The notes below the pieces were generated by a model that was not told the DNA's origin, ran no database searches, and was given only the letters and a program-made list of their open reading frames with translations. The translations under genes were made by a program, and so were the position numbers. A stretch of 64,000 bases of DNA from Mariannaea sp. PMI_226 (taxonomy: Eukaryota; Ascomycota; Sordariomycetes; Hypocreales; Nectriaceae), in NCBI GenBank assembly GCA_024336345.1, contig JANFOG010000012.1, positions 372,001-436,000 on the forward strand, read 5' to 3'. Below, one piece after another: positions 33,816-44,189 of this stretch (within the stretch, counting starts at the first letter, position 1; each line of letters starts with the position of its first letter).

Positions 33816-35738
33816 TCATGTCGACGTCAACTGCCTGTCTCCCATGATCTGCTTGAATACTTGCAGGGCTGTCTCAGGCTCTGTCCAACACCATATTAGC
33901 CACACCCGTTTCGTATTCAAAGAGTAATGAAGAGCAACAACAACAACAAAAACAGGATTTTGGGGTGGGGAAACTTACGATAATATGGCAACTCATGCCC
34001 AGCTTCGTACACCTTCATGAAGGACACGTTTTGCACCGTCTTGTACACCCCCTTGACCTTGCCACCAACCGTGTAATTCTTGAATTGCTCGGCCACGAAT
34101 TTGTCTTGACCATCCCACTTGAGGTGGTTGGCTGTGTCGAGCATTCCTTCGACGTTGCAGATCCAATCTGTTTGCCTCTCGTGTTAGTTGACATCAGGCC
34201 TTCCACACCTCCCTTTTCCCTCTATCATCTTGGGGGTCTTTTTTTTTGGGGCGTTTTGCTTCAACTTGCTCAAAGTGGAACGAACTCACCCAAGTCACCG
34301 GCCCAAAGCAGCGTTGTGATATTGCGCCCTATCACTTCTTCCAATACGTGCGCAAAGGTGCGGGCATCTGTTTGGTTCAATTTCGTTAGCAATTTGTACT
34401 CGACTATCGTCTCTCCCTTTCCCCTCCTCGAGAGTATACCACAAAAAAAAAAAAAAAAAAAAGAAAGTGAATACACATACCGTCACCAGTGCTCGTAAAG
34501 TTGTCGTACACAATCTCGTCACACTCGGCAAATCGCGTCCGCGCCCCAATCCGGTTCATGATATCCTTCCTCGTCAGCCAGTCCAGGTAATTGTCGGGCG
34601 GAACCTCGTCGGCATCTTTCAGCAGCACATCGTACACGTTGAAGTCGACCCCGCTGGCGATCTGCAGGTTCAGGTACATCTGCTCGTTGCACGTAGCGTC
34701 GGCGCTGCTGCACGCCTCATCCTGGCCCGTGGCCTGTGTGCAGTTGTCCATGGCGGGGAGGCAGTACTTTTTGTAGTCGTTCTCGAAGCGCTCCAGCGTG
34801 GCCGTCGAGTTGTTGAGGATCTTACGGTAAGGGTTGTCGTCGGCGTAGGTAGCGTAGGCGAGGAACTGGCGCCGGGGGTCGATCCAGGCGTTGTTCATGC
34901 CCAGGGCCACCAGGTTGATGGGTTCACCGATGGCAGTGCCGTGCTGGATGGCGTCGTTCTGCTTCATGAAGTACAGGGCAAACTCCGGGCCGTAATGGCC
35001 ACCGTAGGACTCGGTGAAGAGGCCGAAGTCGCGGGAGCGGTACTTGCTAAAGTGGCCCAGGAAGGCCTGCAAGAATTCCCAGACATAAGGGGCGGCGTCG
35101 ATAGTCGAGTTGACGGCGTACTCTCCGAAGCTGAAGCCGGCGCCGATGGGCTGGTCGACGTAGAGCATGTTGGCGTACTCGTTCCACGAGTAAGGGTTCA
35201 GCGTGGGCTCCGTATCGTTACCGACGAAGTGGCAGGGACCGTTCTCCTGCAAGAGGCCGACCATGGACGAGCATCCGGGGCCACCGTTGAGCCATAGAGC
35301 CAGGGGAGCGTGTTCGGGGTTCTTGCGGGCTTCGAAGAACCAGAACCACATGCTCATATTTTTGCCTGTATGTTTGATTCAACAAAGTGTTGGCCTCTTG
35401 CAATTATATTACATGTATGCGAACATCAAGGCCCGTTTTTAAAATCATGAATGAATGAATGAATGAGTGAATGAATAAATGAACAGAAACTTACCCAGGG
35501 AGACATATCCCGAGTACTGGTTTACACCAGGAGTAGTCTCGCAGACACCCGAGTTCTCGACATACTTTAGCGTGGCTTGTGTTGACTCGCGTTTAAAGGT
35601 GCTCTCGTGGATGCTTTTTGGAAATATATCGGGAGTAGTCTTGACTCTGAAGCGCTTGCTCCCGGGCTGTAGGCCAACAATAGCATGAGCGGCGGAAGTG
35701 AGGCCGAGAAGCACGGTAGAGATGGTCGAGAGCCTCAT
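33816..35738 (-). CDS. Secreted serine carboxypeptidase (S10 family, carboxypeptidase S1-like)
   Basis: Minus strand, five exons: 35495-35738, 34481-35365, 34290-34367, 33979-34167 and 33816-33880; 486 residues. All junctions keep phase (SGYVSLGKNMSMWFW, STGDARTFAH, AGDLGDWICN, ELPYYQPETAL). The N-terminus MRLSTISTVLLGLTSAAHA is a signal peptide. The catalytic triad is present: Ser201 in TESYGGHYG, Asp401 in LWAGDLGDW and His460 in EAGHELPYY. The oxyanion/substrate motif NGGPGCSSM and the ENGPC motif are also intact. Several N-glycosylation sites (NST, NNST, NCT, NFT, NYT) fit a secreted or vacuolar enzyme. It removes C-terminal amino acids from peptides at acidic pH. The last intron separates the final 21 codons. 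Intron 1 holds a GAAT-type microsatellite and intron 2 an A20 tract. Confidence 0.94.
34441..34462. repeat. Poly-A tract in carboxypeptidase intron 2
   Basis: About 20 nearly uninterrupted A residues on the plus strand. On the transcript this is a poly-U tract about 20 nt downstream of the GTATGT donor. Confidence 0.8.
35446..35483. repeat. GAAT tetranucleotide microsatellite in carboxypeptidase intron 1
   Basis: Repeated GAATGAATGAAT units with single changes (GAGT, AAAT) lie just inside intron 1, about 10 nt downstream of the GTAAGT donor on the minus strand. Confidence 0.85.
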
Positions 35739-35981
35739 TGCGATAACAAGGTGGGATTTACTTTCGAACCTCCCCTCTCCTCTCCAAAAAAAGGAAAAGA
35801 AGAAAAAAGGGAAAGAAGAAAGTAGAAGAAGGAGGATTGATTAAAGGGGAATATAGAAACTAAAATAAAAGAAAAAGGCAACGAAACGAAAAAGAAGGAG
35901 CTAGAGAAACAAATCCAAACTCAGGTCAGCACTCGGGCACCTGTGTGGAGTCCCGGTCGTTAAGGATCACCATCCATATTA
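35739..35981. promoter_or_regulatory. Carboxypeptidase promoter/leader, purine-rich
   Basis: The sense (minus) strand is CT-rich immediately upstream of the ATG at 35738 (plus strand GAAAAGAAGAAAAAAGG-type). This is typical of a fungal leader. No TATA box was identified. Confidence 0.5.
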
Positions 35982-36404
35982 TATCCCTTTCGCGACCCTA
36001 ATAATTATAAGGCAAGTGGAGAGTAGCGAACCAAGAATACTAACAAATCAGATACTACATAATATGAGGTACGTACTTATATCTTCACTGTATTTCGCCC
36101 TCACAAAATGTAACAGCAATATCCCTGACTACTGATCGCGGGATCATGACCATCACATGAGTCTCAGAACAGCTCTCAATCGACTTCTGCTATTTGTTGG
36201 AACTGATTATATACAACATAGTATGTAATGTCACTCATGTACATACAGATGGGTGATAGTTATGGAGCCCGGTACGGTCCACTTGCCTTAGGGTCACCAA
36301 AGGGATAATGTCACTCATGCACAGATTAAGGATTACAGATGGGTGATATGGAGCCCGGTACGCTCGCTCCACTTGCCTTACTGTGTAGGGTCGCGAAAGG
36401 GATA
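35982..36404. mobile_element. TA-flanked, MITE-like element with terminal inverted repeats and internal duplication
   Basis: TCCCTTTCGCGACCCTA (35984-36000) and TAAGGCAAGTGGA (36008-36020) recur as exact reverse complements at the other end: TCCACTTGCCTTA (36368-36380) and TAGGGTCGCGAAAGGGA (36386-36402). The arms are separated by short, different spacers. A TA dinucleotide flanks both outer ends, as in Tc1/mariner-type target duplications. The right half contains two direct units, 36226-36305 and 36306-36402. Each starts TAATGTCACTCATG and has CAGATGGGTGATA, GGAGCCCGGTACG and the same terminal motif. There is no transposase ORF; the element is about 419 bp, so it would be non-autonomous. The class assignment is inference. 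Confidence 0.6.
36226..36402 (+). repeat. Imperfect direct repeat (two units of 80 and 97 bp)
   Basis: The two units share TAATGTCACTCATG, CAGATGGGTGATA, GGAGCCCGGTACG, TCCACTTGCCTTA and GGGTCRCSAAAGGGA in the same order. The second has small insertions. The first unit also ends next to a TA, so it may be a duplicated right end of the element. Confidence 0.8.
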
Positions 36405-38642
36405 GGACATTGCATTGCCTATCTCGGCCTCCCTACCATTCGATGAAGGATTTATATTCGTACCACTGGGTATCACAAGTCTGGACGTAGATATGGATAC
36501 GACAGCGAGTACTCCGTACATAGTCAAGGGTTGCGTGACAGGGTGGCGTGTGTATGCTCCGTTTTTATGTGTGAGGAATTGCGTTCCAAAATCCCATCAA
36601 CCTGGCCAACCAATCAACGTCCAAGACTGTTTCACGACTTGGTCAGAGGACTAACCACACACTGTCCCTTTTTCCCCTTGAGGAGCGTGTCCAAATCCGC
36701 CGCAGCTTTGGTCCAAGTTTGGCAGGTCAGTACAGAGCGTATCCGCAAGAAGTGGTCCAGACTGGAAGCAATATCCTTGAACCTGGCCCAAAGAAGGAAG
36801 AGGCTAAACATAGCAAAAGGTACCGTGGGCATGCTTGCTTGCTGGTAGTTTGAGCATTGAGCATTGAAGCCTCCTCATTCTTTGCATGGGGGGTTAGGGA
36901 GGACTTGAGCAAAAGGGTCTATCTAATGCAATTTACGTCATAACTTATTGTACCTCATAGCACCTTGGTTACTATTTTCAATCCTCTGGTGGAATATTCT
37001 AGCCTGGCAGGAACGTGTGTGCAGAGAGTAAGTGCTTTTTCGTACACAGCACTCTGTAGGGATTGCTCGGGTATATGCATAGAAATGTCCGTCGGAGCTA
37101 TTACCCATACAGCCTTCTATTTGACGATCCCTCGTCTCAAACAGGCGCGCGCGCCTCTGAGGGTGCCGATCCCTTGTACTTTGTAGAATAGAGACCTTTT
37201 TTTTTCCTGCCTTGCCCAATCTTTGTCTCATTCTGACTTTGGCCAGGGCTCATGCATCGCTACAGGACGGGAAACTAGGTATTCCACTCCTTTACTGGAT
37301 GACCTTTGAAGGAGCCCTTTTTCATTGATCGGCAGGGGAAACATTTACCTGCACTCCCCCCTCCCCTTCCCCTGTCAGGAAGAAATGTTTCAGTTTGACT
37401 TTGGAGGGCGTTAATGCAGGAACCTGCGTCTCATCCGTGGATGGAATAATTAGCGAGAGTTCTGCTGCGTGTGATCAACACCGGTTCAGTTGCATGGGCC
37501 AATCTCGGTGTTCATTTGCACTTCGTATATCGTATATATATACATAGTATATATAAACGACACTCACACTAGGAATATCAAACTTCTTAAAAGACAGTCC
37601 GCGTAATTCTCAGGGGTGGTAAAGTCCACCATCGTCGTCCATTTTCAACTGGGGCAAGGCAGGAAAATAGACGTACGGGAGGGTGAGACAAATGTTTCGA
37701 AAAGGCCCTCCTCTAGGGCAGAGCAGAGCAGAGCGTGGTGCAAAAGTTAAGCTGCAATAGAAGAAGCCCTTTTACAGGACGCTATGCTCTCAGCACATAC
37801 CTTTGCTGACACTGCTGGATATTTTCGGGTCTTCTTTTTCATCTGCAACTTCAAAAGTAAAGCTCACTTTAATCGACAACATTTATGGCTTTTGTCATGA
37901 TGATGGCATATGGTTGGCAGCGATGGTAGTTATTCTTTGTCCAGACGCATGTGGCTGAGGCGTCTATTCACATTTCTCCTCCAATGAGACAATTCAGCCT
38001 CATCACATGAAGACAACCCCTCAACACCGCCTAGCCATCCAAATGTCCATCCATCCGTTCATTCATTCAGTCACTAACTCACTCACCAACCCATTCATCC
38101 GTCCGTCCTCTTCGAATCCCATCTCAAATCTCCTCCATTTCTTGAATAATACTGTCCCATATTCTACCATGTTTTCTGGAGACCTGGCTTATATCCGCCC
38201 TCCTCCTCATCATTCGTCTCGTCAAATTGTCCGCCGTGATCCCTCCACAACCATCGAGATGCAGTCCTGGGCTGACATCCAGACTCGCCCCCGACCAGAA
38301 CTCTCGGCTGGCCAATCCCAACAAACAACTGCAAAGCGCCGGACCCTGTCGATGGCGGGGTATGCGACACAGATACAGCGCTGAGCGGGGATAAAAAAAC
38401 AAGTCCGAATAATAAAAGAAGACGCAACGAGACCTTGGTCCTAGTCCTCTATTCTTCCTCTTCTTGGTCATGCTACAGTCATTAAGGTAGCCATGCGCGT
38501 CCGCCTCGGGAAACAACTCGACTACCTTGGTAGCCGTTTGTCCTGGCTTGTGTGTAACCCAAGACTGCCAACCAGATGGGTGGGAGATTAGTAGTTCGAC
38601 AGCTCGCCCAAGATGTGTGATTCATCCTCACCATCCCAGAAT
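36405..38642. other. Intergenic, no gene supported
   Basis: About 2.2 kb. It contains a TACTCCGTA motif (36510-36518), a TATA-rich run near 37525-37558 and ATCC/ATTC repeats at about 38040-38110. Frames such as 38007-38384 are low in coding character. No RNA gene is recognised. Confidence 0.55.
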
Positions 38643-38650
38643 TATATAAA
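38643..38650 (+). promoter_or_regulatory. TATA box of the Cys-rich microprotein gene
   Basis: TATATAAA lies 229 nt upstream of the ATG at 38872. The intervening A/C-rich stretch (CAACAACCACAAC units) contains no ATG and looks like an unstructured leader. Confidence 0.65.
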
Positions 38651-38871
38651 ACGCGAATCCCAGGCACCGGTCAGAATAGGCAACCAACAAAGTGCCAAGA
38701 TACACTCCTGCAACAACCACAACAACAACAGCAATACAACATCGTCACCATACTATTGTATACAGCATCACAACAACCACAACCATAACCACACAAACTC
38801 CAGCTACACCAAAGCAAACAACCTCGTCCCAGAGAAAAACAAAGAGAAAAAAAAGTCACCATCACCTCATA

Positions 38872-39054
38872 ATGTGTCCGCAACGACTCCCTGTGTATCA
38901 GACATCCACCACCCTACATCCCGCAGCATCACCACCCCGCGTCCACCATCATGCCCAACGAGCCGTGTTTCCCTGTCGCTACGAGTGCGGGTGTACAGAG
39001 CTAGTCGACGGCCCGGAAACCCTATGCGGCTTCTGCGCAAAGTATTGCATGTAA
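38872..39054 (+). CDS. 60-residue Cys-rich microprotein, function unknown
   Basis: A short ORF (MCPQRLPVYQTSTTLHP...) that begins at the first ATG after a good TATA box and an ATG-free, CA-rich leader of about 200 nt. The first 38 residues are Pro/Ser/Thr/His-rich with no hydrophobic signal. The C-terminal 24 residues carry six Cys in a compact pattern: FPCRYECGC, then LCGFCAKYC, followed by Met and the stop. The spacing C-x3-C-x-C-x10-C-x2-C-x3-C could bind zinc or form disulfides. The same frame is open upstream to 38692 but without an ATG. I do not recognise the family. The TATA/leader/first-ATG arrangement and clustered Cys make a chance ORF less likely, but expression is unproven. Confidence 0.55.
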   Translation: MCPQRLPVYQTSTTLHPAASPPRVHHHAQRAVFPCRYECGCTELVDGPETLCGFCAKYCM

Positions 39055-39612
39055 ATTGAATACATCATATTTGATTCTTCACATACGTTACAGTCGTGTG
39101 GTGGAAGCGTTACCTTCCCCTCCCGTCCCCAAGTGTCGACGAGCAATAATAATGAGAATGAAAGGAAAACCCTTCACCACTCCACCTTGTTTCTCTCTTT
39201 CTTGTGACGGGAGTAACTGGACTGTTTCTTTCTTTTCACTCTCGGTGCCCCCCTGAGAGTCCCTCATGTCACTTCGCCCACTCTTGGCGGAATGGAACAC
39301 AAAGGCAGAACAAAAGCAGCCATATAAGTAAAATAGTATAAATCACAGCAAAAGTTGTCATAAAATCGTTTTTTTCCTATTTCGTTTGAATTCAAGTTTG
39401 TGAAGCCCTCCATATCATGTGTGTGTGTTTGTGTGTTCCATCCAAGTAATGTCTAGCTCCCATGGTATATCCTCCCATCCTGAAAAAAAATGCCCAACAA
39501 TCCAACCAATATCGATGCCCATTGAACGCCATTCTTGTAACATTATCCATCATGTCCATCTTTTCAAGTGAGACGCTTCGCTTTCTTTAATATGACCTCG
39601 AATCATGCAATC
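39055..39612. other. Convergent intergenic region
   Basis: 558 bp between the microprotein stop and the stop of the minus-strand gene. It has AT-rich 3' UTR-like sequence and a short GTGTGTGTTTGTGTG run at about 39419. Nothing else was seen. Confidence 0.6.
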
Positions 39613-41076
39613 TTAGAACTGAACGCTTCGCTTCTTCTGCACCTTTTTACGCTTATCCTCCTCGCTTCGGCTGAAGAGGCCACTCACACTCGCTGCTGCT
39701 GGTCCGGCGTACGGCGAAGCGCTAGACAGGAGGCCCCCTAGACCGGTCCGTTTCTTCCCACCTGTGTTGTTGTTGTTGTTGTTATTGGCAGTAGATGGCC
39801 CTGCCGCTGGTTGCTGTGGAGGAGGAGCAAAGTACTTCTGCCACTGGCCATACGACGCTCCGACGCTGACCGGTCGGGGAGGAAGTTGGGGCGCATCTAG
39901 GTGAGATCGTGGAGGCAACGGCGGCGAAGGGCTTGTCGGGCTTGGAAAGTCCTGTCCCTCCATGCCATATTCTCGTCGAAGTCGCTCAGTCTCCTTGTTG
40001 ATTTCAGCCTCTCGCTTGCGGCGCTCCTTCTCCTTCTCCTTCTCAAGCATCTTGCGTACCCGTTCACGCTCCTCCCTTTCACGTTTCTCCCGCTCTCGGG
40101 CCTGTCGCTCCTCAGCGGCAACCATGGCCTTGAGTCGCTCTGTCTCAGCTTCTATCTCAGCTTGCTGCCGCGCTCGAGCGCTCGGAGACAACTGAGTGGG
40201 GGATGTGGTCGTCAAGAGAGGGGAAGCCGGACGTATGCCAAGAGCTCCGGACATGGCAGCGCCGTTGGGCGAAGAGGAAGCCTGTGGCGAAGTAGTACGT
40301 CGACGTCCGGTCGTTGCTCCAGCCGGACCGGACACATTGAACGGATTCTGACGCGGGTTGAGATAAAAATCTCGAATGACCTCAGCACTCATGAGCAGGG
40401 ACAGCTCGAGGCCCTTGCGATCCTCGACCTCGACGCGAGCCATGTTGGGCTCGTAGATGGTGAGAGTAGAATCGTTCTTGGCTCGGAAAAAGGCGACGGT
40501 GATGTCTGGCTCTTTACTCTTCTGGCCACCCACGCTCTTGCCCGTCATATAACACGTCATGTCCTTGCTCAACCGGCCATCCTTTTTCCATCGAAAGACG
40601 AGCTTTGGAATAAGCTCAGTCGCGGGAGGCGCATCAGCATCCTGGTCGATACGGCTGCTGCTGGGCTGCTTAAAGGTTCGCTCGGGGATCTCCAACTCCC
40701 ACGAGTCCAACTTGCCCCAGCTGCCCTGATGCAGCTTGACGGGGATGTTCTGGTCAGGGTTGTAGAGGGAAATGGCAAAAGTATCGGGGGTCAGGGGAGT
40801 CTGAGGCGGAGGAGCATTGCCAGCGCGGACCTCGGCAGCTGAAAGGGTAGGCTGCGTCCATTCGGGCTTGACGAGAACCTCTGAGTAGATGATGCCAGTG
40901 TTTTGAACGTCGAGCAGTCCGATGGCGTACTGGTTTTGGGCAGACGAAGGAGCCGGTCGTTTGAGGAGGTATTCGGCGTGAGGATCGGAGCCGTTGTGCG
41001 TGAAGTAGAGAAGGGTATGAAGCGGGTTTTCGGACGAGACCTTGAAGTGGTAGGTGGGGAGGTTTTCGTCGAGCAT
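39613..41076 (-). CDS. Conserved fungal protein with N-terminal beta-rich domain and coiled coil
   Basis: Intronless, minus strand, 487 residues, starting MLDENLPTYHFKVSSENPLHTLLYF. Residues about 1-245 alternate short hydrophobic strands and polar turns (YAIGLLDVQNTGIIYSEVLV, WELEIPERTF, KLVFRWKKDGRLSKDMTCYMTG, DITVAFFRAKNDSTLTIYEPN, GLELSLLMSAEVIRDFYL). This resembles a compact beta-barrel-like fold; a tubby/LURP-type fold is possible but not shown. Residues about 300-385 are a strongly charged, Glu/Arg/Lys-rich coiled coil (EIEAETERLKAMVAAEERQ). The C-terminus is Pro/Ser-rich with a poly-Asn run and a basic end (KRKKVQKKRSVQF). There is no signal peptide or membrane helix. A CTACAG acceptor-like site just upstream of the ATG hints at a 5' UTR intron. 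Function unknown. Confidence 0.85.
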   Translation of the reverse strand: MLDENLPTYHFKVSSENPLHTLLYFTHNGSDPHAEYLLKRPAPSSAQNQYAIGLLDVQNTGIIYSEVLVKPEWTQPTLSAAEVRAGNAPPPQTPLTPDTFAISLYNPDQNIPVKLHQGSWGKLDSWELEIPERTFKQPSSSRIDQDADAPPATELIPKLVFRWKKDGRLSKDMTCYMTGKSVGGQKSKEPDITVAFFRAKNDSTLTIYEPNMARVEVEDRKGLELSLLMSAEVIRDFYLNPRQNPFNVSGPAGATTGRRRTTSPQASSSPNGAAMSGALGIRPASPLLTTTSPTQLSPSARARQQAEIEAETERLKAMVAAEERQAREREKREREERERVRKMLEKEKEKERRKREAEINKETERLRREYGMEGQDFPSPTSPSPPLPPRSHLDAPQLPPRPVSVGASYGQWQKYFAPPPQQPAAGPSTANNNNNNNTGGKKRTGLGGLLSSASPYAGPAAASVSGLFSRSEEDKRKKVQKKRSVQF

Positions 41077-42954
41077 TGTATCGACTTTTGGCGCGGGTTG
41101 GCTGCCGACTACCTGTAGAAGGGTGGATCGCGGAACTGTCGTTTTGCAAGAGAGGGTTTAGGGAGAGAACGACAAGGGCGAAGGTATCCTCGTTATGTAC
41201 GATGGCGATGGTAATGATGAAGTGAAGTCGACGACACTCGAAGAATGGGAAGAAACTCGGCGGGGGGCGGAACACGAGGCAAAATCCAAGGCTGAGAATG
41301 AGAGGGTACTATGTACGTAGGCGCCAAGGACGGGGAGCAATCACTCGGGTCTTGAACTCGAGCCGCAGCTGACCATTGACTTGACGAAAAGAGGGTGCGG
41401 AGATATGTGCCTCTATATCTGTCTGGATGGGCTGGTGTATGTTTTTCTTGGTCCGAAATCTTCGAGTCTCCCAAGGCGGCTTCACTTAATACTAAGTACT
41501 TGAGCTAACCGTCGTTGTCGTCGTCGTCCATCTGGCTCTCATCGACTGTTATAGATAGATAGCTCTCGCTCTTCCTATTTTTCCTGGTTCAGCTTCCAGC
41601 TTCCAGACTCCAACGTCATGCATCCCCGCCCTGGCGCCGTCTGCGCCACACCCGACCTGGCCTCGTTTTGGGGCTATGTCAGCTTCCATCAGGGGGGGCC
41701 AGGCGGGCATCCACGGCCCAAAACCTCCACTTCCAATTGCGAGCCGACCACTCATTTTCATTCTTGCTCCTCGCTTTGCTCTCTTCCACTACGCAGCCCA
41801 ACACGCGTCCAATCGCCAGATTCGCACTCGCTTTCCCTCCCCAAGCCTCGCGAGTCTCCGTTTGTTTGCGTAAGTCAAAAGCCATAGTCGTTGATCTGTG
41901 GGGGCCTGGGCATACTACATAGTAACTTTTACATAGTATGTATCAACGAGGCATACGGATCCCTTGATGTGTGTTCCTAGCCGTAACGATAGCCTTACGT
42001 ACGTTTCCCTTTCTGAAACTGGTCGATCTGCAGTGTTTCCCCGTAGCTTGATTCTATATTTGTCACTCATCACCCCTCCTTCAGCAGGAGAGGGGGGTCA
42101 CTGGGATGCATCTTCTCGATCATAAAGTCAAGTTTTAACAAAACTTGGGGTCAGCTTTGCATTTCCTTTTTCTCATGAGGCGACGCGTGTCACGTCTCTT
42201 TTGCCTCTATAGATTAGAAGCAAGACAATTGCCCCTAGCTATGCGTTATACTTTATGCTTTATGTTCTGTCCAGGCTGATGTGCGTATTCCCTATGCCTC
42301 TCCTGTCCAAGCACTTATGCACCATGCTTCCCAAAACAAAAAATGAAAGAATGACCAGACCAAAAAAAATAATCTTGTCATCGTAATGCCAGAAAACCAA
42401 GTCCAAATACCAAAACGCCGTCATGAAACCATAAATCTTGATCGAGGGGGGAAAGTAATTCCAGAGTCCAACCCAAATCCCCAACGCCAACCCGTTGTTT
42501 GCATAGTATGTAATTCCCAACCTCTACGGCTGATCATCAAATCCGTCCGCGCCGTAGTAAACTCGATGCATTTTCTAATGAATTCTCTCTGTTCCGAGTA
42601 GCCCCGCATATCCAGTGAATGCCGTAAAATGTCGTCTCAACGGGGGTTGAATGGAAATTAGCTTCGATACGGTGATTTCAAGCGAAAATGTGGCAAATAC
42701 GTGTGCGAGGTCACGCATCATTTCATGAACGCTGAGAATCCAGAAATGCCGACCATTGCAACTAGTCTCAAAACCAATATGGAAGCGTTGGAAGCGTGGG
42801 AAGCGTTGAAAATTCTTGGGGGAGGCTTGTTGTGGTGGCGCTACTCCAAAAATTCGACCTCTTCTTCGCTATTCGTGGCGCAAGGACCAGCAACGGTCTT
42901 CATCGCACTGGTATGGACCATATGGTGCGTCCTGAGTGTTGCTAGGTTGGCACA
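41077..42954. other. Intergenic
   Basis: About 1.9 kb. It contains the promoter of the 487-residue protein (41077 to about 41600) and the 3' region of the small membrane protein gene ending at 42955. A hydrophobic 86-codon minus-strand frame at 42260-42520 is noted under rejected items. No repeat or RNA gene was identified. Confidence 0.55.
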
Positions 42955-43353
42955 TTATGCTAACGGTACTGCTTCCGGAGATGGTCTTGTCTGAGGAGTT
43001 GGTTCTGTAGGTCGTTCCGTCATGCTTGGTCTCTGTTCTTCCTCGTCGACTGGTGGTCGGCGGGGTCCCGGCCGACGTCTTGAGCGGTTTGGTCGGCAGC
43101 AAGGATACCAGCAACACACAAAGCAGGCTACGACAAGGCCGATGGCCACACCAATCAGAAACCCGCGGATAATTTTCTCCCCATTCGAGCCACCTCGAGC
43201 GATTGACATGAACTTGTTCTGGAATAAATCCTGGGCAAGTGTGTCGGTATTGCCCGTGACAGGTGTTGTAGAGTTGTCGCTTCCATCGCGGGCAATGAGG
43301 GTCCAACTTGGCGCCGCAACCATGCGTGATAAAGGATCCAGAATAGCAGGCAT
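42955..43353 (-). CDS. Small single-pass membrane protein, function unknown
   Basis: Minus strand, 132 residues from the ATG at 43353 (MPAILDPLSRMVAAPSWTLIARDG). The first 65 residues are polar, with N-glycosylation-type NST. One membrane helix follows at about residues 68-86 (IIRGFLIGVAIGLVVACFVC), ending in a Cys cluster (CFVCCWYPCC) and a strongly basic patch (RPNRSRRRPGPRR). This is the usual topology signal for a cytosolic tail, and the juxtamembrane Cys are likely palmitoylation sites. The tail is Pro/Glu/Thr-rich. This layout (short ectodomain, TM, Cys-Arg stop-transfer, PPxD tail) recurs in filamentous fungal surface proteins. No family is recognised. Start-codon choice is based on it being the only in-frame ATG at the N-terminus. 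Confidence 0.68.
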   Translation of the reverse strand: MPAILDPLSRMVAAPSWTLIARDGSDNSTTPVTGNTDTLAQDLFQNKFMSIARGGSNGEKIIRGFLIGVAIGLVVACFVCCWYPCCRPNRSRRRPGPRRPPVDEEEQRPSMTERPTEPTPQTRPSPEAVPLA

Positions 43354-43835
43354 CTTCTGGGGGCCCCCCAAAAAAAATGGAGGAGTGAAAGGTTGAAACT
43401 AGGCTGGCGTAGGGGCGAAGTACTTGGGCGCTGTCAAGGCTCGCAGTCTGTCGGTGAAACGGACAAGGAAGAATCCACAGTAAAAGGTCGGCAAAGTGAC
43501 TGAGAGGGGTATCGAATGGTGCTGCCGATCCGACAGGCCTCAGCACTCGAACTTGAGCGATTCAAGCGTGCAGCAAAAGTACGAAGCTGAGTAGAGTAAG
43601 AAAGGAAAGAGTGAGAGGCGGTTGGAAAAGACAAAATCAGTAAAAAGAGTCAGGTCCACGGGATTGGCGCAACCGCAACACCAATTCACACAATGGGGGG
43701 GAAGTGGGTGTGGAATCGGCGGGCTCGGGTTATTTTAGCGTGGCACTGACAAACGTGGGGTTCGATCCTTGGGCGGTGTCGGACAGATGGTTGATTTTGA
43801 CGAGTTGGACAAGTGGGCAAGTTCAGCCACACGGC

Positions 43836-43860
43836 GACAGTGACAGTGACAGTGACAGTA
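43836..43860. repeat. GACAGT hexanucleotide repeat
   Basis: Four consecutive GACAGT units, followed by related GACGACAGCAACGGC sequence. Confidence 0.85.
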
Positions 43861-44170
43861 ACTTCGACGACAGCAACGGCAACAGCAGCGACAGCAATAA
43901 GCAATAAGCAATAGGTGAGGGGTAAGTAGTGAGTTAGTCGGAAGTTGAGTAACGTAGATGCGGCCTTAATATCGAAGAAGAAACGAAGAAGGCATGTATA
44001 ATGACCTCATTGCCGTCAAAGAAACGAAGGGTGCGTTTTGAGTCCGCAAGAAATGAGTAGATTGATTTCCATAGACTGGCTCATAGACGCTCTCGAGTTG
44101 GCGCGAGGGATCTGACGGCGATGATACGTGGAGAATAGAGAAACAGCTGATGAAGGGGGGCGGTTATTTA

Positions 44171-44189
44171 AGAGAGAGAGAGAGAGAGA
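44171..44189. repeat. (GA)n microsatellite
   Basis: About nine GA units in the purine-rich stretch upstream of 44200. Confidence 0.85.

Noticed and set aside
34467..35297. 276-codon plus-strand ORF antisense to the carboxypeptidase
   Set aside because: The opposite strand encodes an intact S10 protease with a full triad. This frame is a GC-rich shadow.
39901..40842. 313-codon plus-strand ORF antisense to the coiled-coil protein
   Set aside because: It is Leu/Ser-rich as the complement of the Glu/Arg coiled-coil codons and has no independent features.
42260..42520. 86-codon hydrophobic minus-strand ORF
   Set aside because: It has two helix-like hydrophobic stretches but comes from an AT-rich region, lies in the likely 3' UTR of the gene ending at 42955, and has no promoter. 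Not strong enough to call.
43700..43790. GGTTCGATCC sequence like a tRNA B box
   Set aside because: No A box, acceptor stem or T-arm pairing could be drawn around it.
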